Part shown: positions 35,722-43,112 of the stretch, piece after piece
How the letters are laid out: each line of letters opens with the position of its first letter
Numbering within the stretch: the first letter of the stretch is position 1
Assembly (NCBI RefSeq): GCF_004959775.1
Contig: NZ_SJZG01000017.1
Coordinates: 1 to 64,000 of the forward strand
Reading direction: 5' to 3'
DNA from: Agromyces sp. H66
GTDB lineage: Bacteria; Actinomycetota; Actinomycetes; Actinomycetales; Microbacteriaceae
DNA: 64,000 nucleotides
Position numbers and translations under genes: made by a program
Notes under the pieces: generated by a model
Seen by the model: only the letters and a program-made list of their open reading frames with translations
Told to the model about the DNA's origin: nothing
Database searches by the model: none

Positions 35722-36017
35722 GCACCATCGAGACCACCACCGCCACGGCGACGGATGACGCGGACCGGCGCATCCTCAACCGCCTGAAGCGCGCACGCGG
35801 CCAGCTCAACGCGGTCATCGACGCCGTGGAGTCGGGCGGCGACTGCCGCACCGTCGTCACGCAGCTGTCGGCCGTGTCGAGCGCGCTCGACAAGGCCGGC
35901 TTCGCGATCATCTCGAACGCGATGCGCGAGTGCCTCACCGAGCCCAGCGGCGACGCCGACGACCCGAACCGCATGACGGTCGAGGAGCTCGAGAAGCTCT
36001 TCCTCACCCTTTCCTGA
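35718..36017 (+). CDS. Metal-sensitive/persulfide-sensing repressor, CsoR/CstR family
   Basis: A 99-aa all-helical DUF156 repressor. RRILNRLKRARGQLNAVIDAVE is the N-terminal helix. The two sensor cysteines are Cys43 (GGDCRTVV) and Cys72 (AMREC). The copper-ligand His expected four residues before the second Cys is Ala68, so Cu(I) sensing of the CsoR type is unlikely. Together with the rhodanese partner this points to a CstR-like sensor of reactive sulfur. It probably represses its own operon through the two upstream palindromes. Confidence 0.87.
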   Translation: MSTIETTTATATDDADRRILNRLKRARGQLNAVIDAVESGGDCRTVVTQLSAVSSALDKAGFAIISNAMRECLTEPSGDADDPNRMTVEELEKLFLTLS

Positions 36018-36046
36018 ACCACGGGCGCCCGGCATGCGGGCACCCA

Positions 36047-36082
36047 CGACGGCCCGGGTCTCCTGCGAGACCCGGGCCGTCG
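36047..36082. terminator. 16-bp perfect hairpin between convergent genes
   Basis: CGACGGCCCGGGTCTC (36047-36062) and GAGACCCGGGCCGTCG (36067-36082) pair perfectly around CTGC. It separates the sulfur operon from the leftward alanine dehydrogenase and can stop both. No U-tract follows. Confidence 0.8.
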
Positions 36083-36109
36083 GCGTGAGCGGCGTCGGCG
36101 CGGGCCGCG

Positions 36110-37210
36110 TCAGCCCGCCGCCTGCAGCTCCAGGCCGTGGGCGCGCGCGACACCCTCGTTGACGAGCCGGCCGGCCGTGACGTTCAGGCCGAGGGCGAGC
36201 GCGGGGTCGGCGGCGAGCGCCTGCTCCCAGCCGAGGTCGGCGATCTTCAGCGCATACGGGAGGGTGGCGTTCGTGAGCGCGGGCGTCGAGGTCGCCGGCA
36301 CGGCGCCGGGCATGTTCGCGACGCAGTAGTAGATCGCGTCGTGCACGCGGAAGGTCGGCTCGGCGTGCGTCGTGGGCCGCGAGCCCTCGAAGCAACCACC
36401 CTGGTCGATCGCGATGTCGACGAGCACCGCCCCCTGCTTCATCGTGGCGACCATCTCGTCGGTCACGACCTTCGGCGCGGCCGCCCCGGGTACGAGCACG
36501 GCGCCGATCACGAGGTCGGCGTCGCGAAGCTGACGAGCGACCTCGTACGGCGACGAGGCGAGCGTCTTGATGCGGTGGTCGTAGCGCGCGTCGATCTCAC
36601 GCAGCTTCGGCAGCGAGATGTCGATGACCGTCACGTCGGCGCCGAGACCCATGGCGGTCGCGGCCGCCTGCTCGCCGGCGACGCCGCCGCCGATGACGAC
36701 GACCTTCGCGGGGCTCGTGCCGGGCACCCCGGCGAGGAGCACGCCGCGGCCGCCCTTCGACGCGTGCAGTTCGGCGGCGCCGACCTGAGGCGCGAGCCGG
36801 CCGGCGACCTCGCTCATGGGGGTCAAGAGGGGCAGCGACCGGTCGGGCAGCTGCACGGTCTCGTACGCGATGGCCGTGGCACCCGAATCGAGGAGCGCCC
36901 GCGTGAGCGGCAGGTCGGCCGCGAGATGCAGGTAGGTGAAGAGCGTGAGGTCTTCACGGAGGAAGCCGTACTCGCTCGCGATGGGCTCCTTGACCTTCAT
37001 GACGAGTTCGGCCGCCCACGCCTCGGCGGCCGTCTCGACGATCGTCGCGCCGGCCGCGGCGTACTCGGCGTCGAGGTAGCCCGCGCCGAGGCCCGCGCCC
37101 GCCTGGATCGCGACGTCGTGGCCGCGGTGCGCGAGTGCGTGCACGCCCGCGGGCGTCATCGCGACGCGGAATTCGTTGTTCTTGATCTCTGCAGGCACGC
37201 CGATGCGCAT
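36110..37210 (-). CDS. ald: Alanine dehydrogenase
   Basis: A 366-aa NAD-dependent enzyme converting L-alanine to pyruvate and ammonia. [20 protein letters not shown] at the N-terminus is diagnostic; [26 protein letters not shown] is the Rossmann NAD site, and the substrate-binding Lys (VMKVKEP) and His (TYLHLA) are present. Start 37210 follows GGAG with normal spacing. It is divergent from an Lrp-family regulator, as for ald/aldR in mycobacteria. Confidence 0.95.
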   Translation of the reverse strand: MRIGVPAEIKNNEFRVAMTPAGVHALAHRGHDVAIQAGAGLGAGYLDAEYAAAGATIVETAAEAWAAELVMKVKEPIASEYGFLREDLTLFTYLHLAADLPLTRALLDSGATAIAYETVQLPDRSLPLLTPMSEVAGRLAPQVGAAELHASKGGRGVLLAGVPGTSPAKVVVIGGGVAGEQAAATAMGLGADVTVIDISLPKLREIDARYDHRIKTLASSPYEVARQLRDADLVIGAVLVPGAAAPKVVTDEMVATMKQGAVLVDIAIDQGGCFEGSRPTTHAEPTFRVHDAIYYCVANMPGAVPATSTPALTNATLPYALKIADLGWEQALAADPALALGLNVTAGRLVNEGVARAHGLELQAAG

Positions 37211-37241
37211 GGTGGACTCCGAATGCTGTGTGGATGTGTGA

Positions 37242-37301
37242 TTCCATCGTCGCCGGTTGTTCGCCGAACGCAAAGCACAACCGCATGGAATTCGGTAGAC
37301 T
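37242..37301. promoter_or_regulatory. ald/Lrp divergent control region
   Basis: TTCCAT (37242-37247) and ATGGAA (37285-37290) form a widely spaced inverted repeat, as Lrp-type octamers often bind. TAGACT (37296-37301) is a likely -10 for the regulator. The 130-bp region has room for several regulator dimers. Confidence 0.4.
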
Positions 37302-37340
37302 GCCGGGATTCACCGCACACATTCGAAAGCGAGGCCCGGA

Positions 37341-37913
37341 ATGGGCGATCTGCCGCAGATCAGCGAGGCCACCGACGGCCGCCGGCCCGTGCGGACGTCC
37401 GACGTCGGCGCGCCCGCCGGCACGTCCGCCGGGGCATCCGGTCCCATCGCACTCGACGCGATCGACCGACAGATCATCGCCCTCCTGCACGAGAACGCCC
37501 GAATCCCCAACGTCGACCTCGCCCGGGCCGTGGGCGTCTCCCCGTCGACCTGCCTCGCCCGGGTGCGCTCCCTCCGCGAGCGCGGTGTCATCACGAGGTA
37601 CACCGCCGAGATCAACCCGCTCGCGCTCGGATTCACCCTGCAGGCGCTCGTGAGCGTGCGCATCCGCCCCGGCGCCCGTCACCTCATGGAGCAGATCTCC
37701 GACGACCTGCGCACCCAGCCCGAGGTCGCGCAGCTCTTCTTCCTCGGCGGATCAGAGGACTTCCTCATCCACGTGCGCGTCCGCGACAGCGAGCACGTGC
37801 GACAGTTCGTGCTGAACAACCTCTCGGCGAACCCGGCCGTCGCCCTCACCGAGACCAACCTGGTGTTCGAGCACCACACCGCCATGTCGGCAGGGCTGCG
37901 CACCGTGCTGTAG
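37341..37913 (+). CDS. Lrp/AsnC-family regulator, probably of ald
   Basis: A 190-aa regulator. After a 36-residue low-complexity N-terminal extension, LDAIDRQIIALLHENARIPNVDLARAVGVSPSTCLARVRSL (given here only as landmark segments LDAIDRQIIALL and VSPSTCLARV) is the winged helix; the RAM domain follows (ALVSVRIRPGARHLME, FFLGGSEDFLIHV). By position and family it is the likely alanine-responsive activator/repressor of alanine dehydrogenase (AldR-like). GAGGCCCGGA precedes the ATG. Confidence 0.88.
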   Translation: MGDLPQISEATDGRRPVRTSDVGAPAGTSAGASGPIALDAIDRQIIALLHENARIPNVDLARAVGVSPSTCLARVRSLRERGVITRYTAEINPLALGFTLQALVSVRIRPGARHLMEQISDDLRTQPEVAQLFFLGGSEDFLIHVRVRDSEHVRQFVLNNLSANPAVALTETNLVFEHHTAMSAGLRTVL

Positions 37914-37986
37914 CCGCGGCACGCCCCGGGCGGATGCCGGCACTCCTCGCCGGCCCGCTCGATGAGACGACGCGACCGGAGCGCGC

Positions 37987-38508
37987 TCAGACCGCGGTTC
38001 CCGCCGGATCGAGCACCGCCAGAAGCAGCCGCTTCGCTGTTGCGTACCTTGATCGCGCCGTCGACGGTGGGATATCGAGAACGTTCGCTGCCTCAGCCAC
38101 CGAGAGGCCCTCCCAATGCACGAGTTCGATGAGTTCCCTGTGGTCGTCGGGCAGCTTCGCGACGGCCATGCGGATCTCCACCGCCCCCTCGGTCGACGGC
38201 TTCGTGCCGGACTGGGATTGGGTGAGGAAGTTCCTGAGTTCGTTCGTTGCCGCCGTTCGCCGACGGGCGGCTCGTCGCGCGTTCAGCAGGGTGTTGCGCG
38301 CGAACGCGAAGAGCCACGGCCGCAGCGCTGCATCGTCGAATGGCATGTCTGCCCGCTTCTTCCATGCTGTGAAGAGCGCATCGCTGAGGATGTCAGCGGC
38401 GTCAGCGGCGGGGTCGATCCGTCGTTCGAGGTACGCCAGGATGTCTGAGACGTTCTGCCGAACGGCGGTCTCGAATCGGCGGTCTTGAGCGCGGTCACGC
38501 GCGCTCAC
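37987..38508 (-). CDS. ECF sigma factor (copy A of three)
   Basis: A 173-aa group IV sigma factor. Region 2 spans about residues 15-80 (AYLERRIDPAADAADILSDALFTAWKKR, RPWLFAFARNTLLNAR); region 4 about 110-165 (AVAKLPDDHRELIELVHWEGLSVAEAANVLDIPPSTARSRY as landmark motifs). The GTG start overlaps the stop of the preceding membrane-protein gene as GTGA (38508-38505), so synthesis of the two is coupled. This order, membrane protein first, is the reverse of most sigma/anti-sigma pairs. Confidence 0.88.
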   Translation of the reverse strand: MSARDRAQDRRFETAVRQNVSDILAYLERRIDPAADAADILSDALFTAWKKRADMPFDDAALRPWLFAFARNTLLNARRAARRRTAATNELRNFLTQSQSGTKPSTEGAVEIRMAVAKLPDDHRELIELVHWEGLSVAEAANVLDIPPSTARSRYATAKRLLLAVLDPAGTAV

Positions 38509-39110
38509 TTCGGGCCGCCGCAGTCGAATCCGCCTTCCAGACTGACTCGGGAAGGATCCAGCCCCTGTTCCTTCACCCCGTCGAACACGATTTCCGGGAT
38601 GGCCTCGAAGATCGCCCACGCATCCGGGTCGTTGAACCACATGTCGCGGGTGGGCTGTCCCTTCTGCTCGGCCGCCGCGAGCGCTTCGGCGGCCATCTCA
38701 CGTCCTCGCTTCAGCACGGCCTCGTCGATCGCGACCGACTCGAAGTCGATGCCTTCCAAGGTCTCCCGAGCCGCGAGTACAGCCGGGTCGGTGTCGGAGA
38801 CACCGGGTATCGGACCGACGATGTAGCTGGCCTGGCAGGTCTGCCGGGTGTCGTTGGTCCACTGATCGGTACGGTCAGGACTGAACCCGAACCACCACTC
38901 CTGGACCCCCGGGACGGCCAGCGCGGCGCCCGTTCCGCCCAGCATCAGCGCGAAACTCGCCACCCCCAGGAAGAGGCGCCGTCGACCCCGCCGACGAAGC
39001 CGGACTCGCTCGGACACGACAGCGTCGAGCAGCGCGGCCATCCGTTCATCCCGCGGCGCCACCAGTGGCGCCGCAGCACGGTGGGCCTCTCTCAGCTCAG
39101 CGTCGTTCAT
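38505..39110 (-). CDS. Single-pass membrane protein paired with ECF sigma A
   Basis: A 201-aa protein: ~45-residue Arg-rich cytoplasmic N-terminus (SERVRLRRRGRRR just before the membrane), one helix (LFLGVASFALMLGGTGAALAV), then a ~135-residue external domain. That domain holds two cysteines, one shortly after the helix (RQTCQASYIV) and one at the end (VSLEGGFDCGGPK). The same spacing and VSL...C ending recur in the copy B partner, so they are homologues. It may hold the sigma factor as an anti-sigma, but the cytoplasmic part is short for a classical anti-sigma domain. GAGGA precedes the ATG. Confidence 0.78.
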   Translation of the reverse strand: MNDAELREAHRAAAPLVAPRDERMAALLDAVVSERVRLRRRGRRRLFLGVASFALMLGGTGAALAVPGVQEWWFGFSPDRTDQWTNDTRQTCQASYIVGPIPGVSDTDPAVLAARETLEGIDFESVAIDEAVLKRGREMAAEALAAAEQKGQPTRDMWFNDPDAWAIFEAIPEIVFDGVKEQGLDPSRVSLEGGFDCGGPK

Positions 39111-39144
39111 CCGATTCCTCCCGTGACGATGTCCTTCACCGAGT

Positions 39145-39163
39145 ACATGTCCGGCTGGAACCG
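39145..39163 (-). promoter_or_regulatory. Shared 19-bp element upstream of sigma unit A
   Basis: On the minus strand CGGTTCCAGCCGGACATGT lies 35 nt before the start at 39110. A nearly identical element (16 of 19 bases) is found 34 nt before unit B. It could be the -35 region and spacer of an ECF promoter (GGTTCC, then CGGT 15 bp later) or an operator. Confidence 0.6.
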
Positions 39164-39231
39164 GCGCGTCCAAGTCCGGATCTGCATGGTCGCCCATGCG
39201 ATGGTCGGAAGATGCAAGGGACTGCCGCGAG

Positions 39232-39807
39232 TCACGCGGTCACTTCGTCGGTCGTCGTCGGGCGACCGCGAGGGCCCGTGACCGCGCGCGGCGGTCGATT
39301 CTCGGAGGGCTCCTCGAGCTGGGATCGGAGTCGGCGCTTGGCTCGTTCCAGCCGTCCGCGTGCCGTGGAGGTAGGAATGCGGAGGACGCCGGCCGCGACG
39401 GGGACGGGGAACCCGTCCCAGTAGACCAATCTGATCAGCTCTCGCTGGTCAGGGGGCAGCGATGCCACAGCCTGGTGCACCTCGAGGTCCTCGTCTCGGC
39501 TCGAGAGCGCGGCGGATCGGAGGAGTTCTGCACGGAGCGGTTCCGCCAGCCGGATGGCACGGCGACGTCCTCGGAGCCAGTTCAGATGGACGCGGTGAGC
39601 GACCCCGTAGATCCAGAGGCGGGCTTCGTCGTCGTCTGCTGGGATGTGCCGGATGCGACGCCACGCGACCAGGAAGACCTCGCCCAACAGGTCGGCGGCG
39701 TCGGCCGGCTGCTCGGTGCGGCGGACGAAGTAGCGCAGCAGGTCGGCTGCGAGTCGGTCGTGCAGGTTCGTGAGGCGTTCGGCGGCTGTCCGGCTTCGCG
39801 CGCTCAT
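39232..39807 (-). CDS. ECF sigma factor (copy B of three)
   Basis: A 191-aa group IV sigma factor resembling copy A. Region 2: RYFVRRTEQPADAADLLGEV, VAWRRIRHIPADDDEARLW and HLNWLRGRRR. Region 4: SLPPDQRELIRLVYWDGFPV and RIPTSTARGRLERAKRR. A ~25-residue basic C-terminal tail follows. Its ATG overlaps the stop of the upstream membrane gene as ATGA (39804-39807). Units A and B are head-to-tail on the same strand, evidently a duplicated two-gene module. Confidence 0.88.
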   Translation of the reverse strand: MSARSRTAAERLTNLHDRLAADLLRYFVRRTEQPADAADLLGEVFLVAWRRIRHIPADDDEARLWIYGVAHRVHLNWLRGRRRAIRLAEPLRAELLRSAALSSRDEDLEVHQAVASLPPDQRELIRLVYWDGFPVPVAAGVLRIPTSTARGRLERAKRRLRSQLEEPSENRPPRAVTGPRGRPTTTDEVTA

Positions 39808-40382
39808 CGCGGCTCGCAGCCGTACTCGGTCTGCAAGCTCACTCCGTGCCCAAGCAGCCCTTGCGCCGTGAACTCGTCGGAGATCTGCGCGACAAGCATC
39901 GAGTTGACGAGTTCGAGGTCGGGTTCGTCCCTTGCGAGCTCACGGCGCCGTGCGTCGGACCACATGTTGTCGCCGGCCTCTGCCTCCGCCGCGAGTTGCT
40001 CGACCGAGATGGAGGCGAGGAAGCGTTTCGCCTTCTCGAAGTGCCGGACGGTCAGCTCGTCGACCGTCTGGCCGTCGGGCTCGACGCCGAGGGTCAGGTA
40101 GCAGCGCGCCGCCGTTGATTCGGTCTCGATCACTCGCTCATAGGTGAGATCTCCGACGTATCGCGGTGGCGGGCCGTACGAGCCGGAGCTCGCGACCGCG
40201 GCCGTCGCGCCCACCGCGACCAGCCCAGCCAGAACGGACATCGCGGTCAGTGGTCGCCCGAACAGTCGCCGTCTCCGCCGCTGGAGAGCCATCGCCTGGG
40301 CGAGCTGCCGCGCCGACCATTCACCGTCCGCAGTCACACGCTGCCCAGGATCAGCACCGTTCAACCGGTCTTCAAACCCCAC
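39804..40382 (-). CDS. Single-pass membrane protein paired with ECF sigma B
   Basis: A 192-aa homologue of the copy A partner. Cytoplasmic N-terminus of ~43 residues ending RRRRRLFGR, a helix (TAMSVLAGLVAVGATAAVASS), then an external domain with Cys after the helix (STAARCYLTLGV) and Cys at the end (GVSLQTEYGCEPR). A disulfide between the two is plausible. GTG at 40382 follows GAAGGAG with good spacing. As the first gene of the unit it would be produced before sigma B, consistent with a guard or sensor role, but this is inference. Confidence 0.78.
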   Translation of the reverse strand: MGFEDRLNGADPGQRVTADGEWSARQLAQAMALQRRRRRLFGRPLTAMSVLAGLVAVGATAAVASSGSYGPPPRYVGDLTYERVIETESTAARCYLTLGVEPDGQTVDELTVRHFEKAKRFLASISVEQLAAEAEAGDNMWSDARRRELARDEPDLELVNSMLVAQISDEFTAQGLLGHGVSLQTEYGCEPR

Positions 40383-40415
40383 GCTCTGCTCCTTCGTCCA
40401 TGCACCCTACGAGAG

Positions 40416-40434
40416 ACATGTCCGGGAGAAACCG
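40416..40434 (-). promoter_or_regulatory. Shared 19-bp element upstream of sigma unit B
   Basis: On the minus strand CGGTTTCTCCCGGACATGT lies 34 nt before GTG 40382. It matches the unit A element at 16 of 19 positions. GGTTTC followed after 16 bp by CGTA fits an ECF-type promoter. GACATGTC inside it is also a perfect palindrome. Confidence 0.6.
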
Positions 40435-40485
40435 AATCTCCATGGCGCACCGAGGATCCGTGACGAACAATCCAGGTCGTCGCCC

Positions 40486-40510
40486 AATATTCCAGTTATT
40501 GGAGTATTCT
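40486..40510 (+). promoter_or_regulatory. PadR operator overlapping a leaderless -10 box
   Basis: AATATTCCA (40486-40494), GTTAT spacer, TGGAGTATT (40500-40508) is a near-perfect inverted repeat. TATTCT (40505-40510) overlaps its right arm and ends 7 nt before the ATG of the PadR gene. Binding here would shut off the four-gene operon that starts with PadR. Confidence 0.7.
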
Positions 40511-40517
40511 CGCAATC

Positions 40518-40850
40518 ATGGGGTCTGAGATGCGGGAGCCGACGTTCTGGACGTTGGTGTCGCTCAGCGGCGGGCGCCGTCATGGGTACGCGTTGATGGA
40601 GGAGGTCCGCGACGCCTCGGAGGGACGTGTGGAGTTGAAGGTGGCGACGTTGTACGCGGTTCTCGAGCGTCTGCAGCGAGAGGGCCTCGTTGCCGCCGAC
40701 GGTGACGAGGTGGTCGATGGCCGGCTTCGCAGGTACTTCCGGATGACCGGACTCGGGGAGCAGTCGCTGGCGGCAGAGCTCGAACGCATGGAATCTGCGG
40801 CCCGTCTGGCTCGCGTCAGGCTCGCCCGTCGACCGGCGATTGCGCAATGA
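40518..40850 (+). CDS. PadR-family transcriptional regulator
   Basis: A 110-aa winged-helix repressor: MREPTFWTLVSLSGGRRHGYALMEEV in the N-terminal helices, ATLYAVLERLQREGLVAADG as recognition helix and wing (VVDGRLRRYFRMTGLGEQ). The C-terminal helix is short (PadR-s2 type). It overlaps the next gene by ATGA and probably represses the operon 40518-43041, including sigma C, through the palindrome over its own promoter. Confidence 0.92.
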   Translation: MGSEMREPTFWTLVSLSGGRRHGYALMEEVRDASEGRVELKVATLYAVLERLQREGLVAADGDEVVDGRLRRYFRMTGLGEQSLAAELERMESAARLARVRLARRPAIAQ

Positions 40851-41620
40851 CCGAGGACGAGGTCGCACGAGGAGGGCACGTGAGCGAGGAGCGGGTCGAG
40901 CAGTATCGACGGATGCTGCGGTGGTATCCCTCCCAGTGGCGTGCGGAGCACGAAGCGGTGGTCGTCGGCATCCTGCTCGATCAGGCGGACGCCCGTGGGG
41001 AGCCCAGCCCCCGAATCGGGGATCGGTTCGCGCTGGCCGTCGGCGGCCTGCGTCGCGGATTCGGCGTCGCAGACGGTCGACGGCCGGCGGTGATCATCCC
41101 GCTCGTGCTCGCAGCGGCCTTCCTGACGTTCTACGTCTCGGTGATCACCTGGTCGCCCGGAGTGGACTACGCCGGAACGCTCGGGCCGTTCAGCAATCCG
41201 ACCGTCATCGTCGCGGGACTGTTCGTCGTCGCCCTCGCCGCGGCGTTCGCTGGGCGCAACGTGGCCGCGCGGTGGATCGCAGTGGTGGCCGCAGGGACTC
41301 AGCTCGGCCTTTCCTTGCTTGCCTCCGGATTCGACTGGCTCGGGCCGAGCCTGCCTACCGCGGTGCTCGTTGCCGGACTTGGGGTGATTTCAGCACTGCC
41401 CTGGCACGCACCCCTTGCCACAGGCATCTCTCTCAGTCTTCTGCTGTCGCTGTTCGCATTCATCCTCGCCGGAGACATCGCCGCGGCTGCCGTGCCCCTG
41501 CCCGGCGTCGACCTCGCCGTCGCTGTGGCGCAGACCATGGTGCTCGCTGCCGTCATCATCGTCATCGCACGCGCCGCCAGGCGAGCCACCACTCTCGAGC
41601 TCCGGACCGGGGCATCCTGA
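40847..41620 (+). CDS. Multi-pass membrane protein linked to PadR
   Basis: A 257-aa protein. A cytoplasmic N-terminus of ~75 residues has the motif YRRMLRWYPSQWRAEHEAVV often seen in actinobacterial membrane proteins encoded with PadR or sigma factors. Five or six helices follow (IIPLVLAAAFLTFYVSVI, TVIVAGLFVVALAAAFAG, TAVLVAGLGVISALPW and others). No transport or enzyme motif is visible. Start overlaps the PadR stop. A role in sensing or controlling sigma C is possible. Confidence 0.75.
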   Translation: MTEDEVARGGHVSEERVEQYRRMLRWYPSQWRAEHEAVVVGILLDQADARGEPSPRIGDRFALAVGGLRRGFGVADGRRPAVIIPLVLAAAFLTFYVSVITWSPGVDYAGTLGPFSNPTVIVAGLFVVALAAAFAGRNVAARWIAVVAAGTQLGLSLLASGFDWLGPSLPTAVLVAGLGVISALPWHAPLATGISLSLLLSLFAFILAGDIAAAAVPLPGVDLAVAVAQTMVLAAVIIVIARAARRATTLELRTGAS

Positions 41621-41660
41621 GATTTGGGAACGTCCTCGGGTCGAGCGGACAGTCCATAGT

Positions 41661-42227
41661 GTGACGACTGCGGATGACGAAGACTGGGCACGTGCGCTCG
41701 GGGGCGACGGTGAGGCGTTCGGGCGCATATTCGATCGCCATCACACCCGCATCCGGCGCCACGTGCACGGCCTCGTGCCGACGGCCGCTGATGCGGACGA
41801 CGTCGTCGCCACGACGTTCCTCGAGGCCTGGCGCCGGCGCGACGGGATTCGCTTCGTCAACGGCTCGATGCTGCCATGGCTGCTTCGTACCGCCACGAAC
41901 GTCTCGCGCAACGTGACCCGGTCGACACGTCGGCACCGCAATGTGCTCGCGCGACTGCCGGTCGACGCCTCGACTCCGGATCATGCCGACGGGGACTACG
42001 GCGACGGGCCGGCAACCCGTTCGTTGGCACTGCTCTCCCTCCAACACCAGCACGTCGTCACGCTCTGCGTGCTCGAAGGGCTGACCACTGACGAGGCAGC
42101 GAACCTCCTCGGCGTCAGTGCGGGCACGGTCCGGTCGCGACTGTCCCGAGCCAAGGCGCAGCTCCGGGCACATATCTCGAACCCCATCCCGCGTCATCCG
42201 TTGAAAGGAGCGACCGATGAACTCTGA
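41661..42227 (+). CDS. ECF sigma factor (copy C of three)
   Basis: A 188-aa group IV sigma factor. Region 2: AFGRIFDRHHTRIRRHVHGL, ADADDVVATTFLEAWRRRDG, MLPWLLRTATNVSRN. Region 4: LQHQHVVTLCVLEGLTTDEA and LLGVSAGTVRSRLSRAKAQL. It is more distant from copies A and B than they are from each other. GTG at 41661 is 40 bp after the multi-pass membrane gene; CGGACAGTCC (41646-41655) just upstream recalls the CCGGACATGT core of the A/B element. It overlaps the next gene by 11 nt. Confidence 0.87.
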   Translation: MTTADDEDWARALGGDGEAFGRIFDRHHTRIRRHVHGLVPTAADADDVVATTFLEAWRRRDGIRFVNGSMLPWLLRTATNVSRNVTRSTRRHRNVLARLPVDASTPDHADGDYGDGPATRSLALLSLQHQHVVTLCVLEGLTTDEAANLLGVSAGTVRSRLSRAKAQLRAHISNPIPRHPLKGATDEL

Positions 42228-43041
42228 AGAGCGTCCTCGCAGTCAGCGTGACCAGGAACTGCGACGCATCCTGGTCGCCACCGCCACCGCCTCCGCGACC
42301 ACACCGGCCGCACCGAACCGGCGACGGACCGTTGCTGCCTCGATCGCCGCCTTCGGCCTTGCCGGCGCCCTGACCGGCGGTGCGATCTCCGCAGCCGCCC
42401 TCACCGCTTCCCCATCGGAGCCGACGAGCATCAACCTCGATGACATGACGGAATTCCTCGTGTACGACGACACCCGACTGTTCGGAACTCCCCATTTCAT
42501 TCGCAGCTCGGGCGACACCGACATCGAACTCGGCCAGAAGCCGGAGGGTGCCGAGTCGATCGTCCTGGCATTCCACTGCCTCGACCCCGGCCGCGTCGAC
42601 TACACGTTCGACGGCGAACTGATCGGTTCGTCGACGTGCAACGCCGAAGACACCCGAGAGGCGAACGGCGGCGGGTTCATCGGCGTAGACGGGGGCGGCC
42701 GACACACCCTCCGGATCACCGCCGACCGTCACCACGACTACGTCATCTGGGTGTCCTGGGCGACCAGAGCACCCAAGGCCGACCCGTCCCCCGCCCAGCA
42801 GGAAGCACTCTCGGACGGCACGGTCACGGAACGTGAATACCGCGAGGGCTTCGCGCGCTACTCGGAATGTATGAACGCGGCAGGCCATCCCCTCGTATCC
42901 GTCGACGACACCGACACCATCATCGACTACTCGAACCCCAGCGACGCGGTCACGTCCGGCGAGGAAGGCCGATGCTACGCCAGCGAATTCGAGCAGCTCG
43001 ACATCGCCTGGCAGATTCAACACGAGGGCAACCCCGACTAG
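42217..43041 (+). CDS. Single-pass membrane protein paired with ECF sigma C
   Basis: A 274-aa protein: ~36-residue cytoplasmic N-terminus ending NRRRT, one helix (VAASIAAFGLAGALTGGAIS), then a ~210-residue external domain with five cysteines, including FARYSECMNAAGHP and EEGRCYASEF. It is larger than the A and B partners but has the same topology. AAAGGAG (42204-42210) lies 6 nt before the ATG inside the sigma gene, so it is translated together with sigma C. Confidence 0.78.
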   Translation: MNSEERPRSQRDQELRRILVATATASATTPAAPNRRRTVAASIAAFGLAGALTGGAISAAALTASPSEPTSINLDDMTEFLVYDDTRLFGTPHFIRSSGDTDIELGQKPEGAESIVLAFHCLDPGRVDYTFDGELIGSSTCNAEDTREANGGGFIGVDGGGRHTLRITADRHHDYVIWVSWATRAPKADPSPAQQEALSDGTVTEREYREGFARYSECMNAAGHPLVSVDDTDTIIDYSNPSDAVTSGEEGRCYASEFEQLDIAWQIQHEGNPD

Positions 43042-43068
43042 ACAGGGCTCCCGCGAGCACGCACCGGG

Positions 43069-43096
43069 CGGATGCCTCGCCGCGACGCGGCATCCG
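43069..43096. terminator. Hairpin from inverted GGCATCCG octamers
   Basis: CGGATGCC (43069-43076) and GGCATCCG (43089-43096) can pair across 12 nt, in the 71-bp gap between the sigma C operon and the ligase gene. It could end the operon transcript; there is no U-tract. Confidence 0.4.
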
Positions 43097-43112
43097 GGCC
43101 TATCGTGGTCGC

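Noticed and set aside
37987-43041. Sigma island as a recent horizontally acquired element
   Set aside because: No integrase, att-like repeats or tRNA boundary. Codon use appears only slightly less GC-biased than neighbours by eye, which is not enough.
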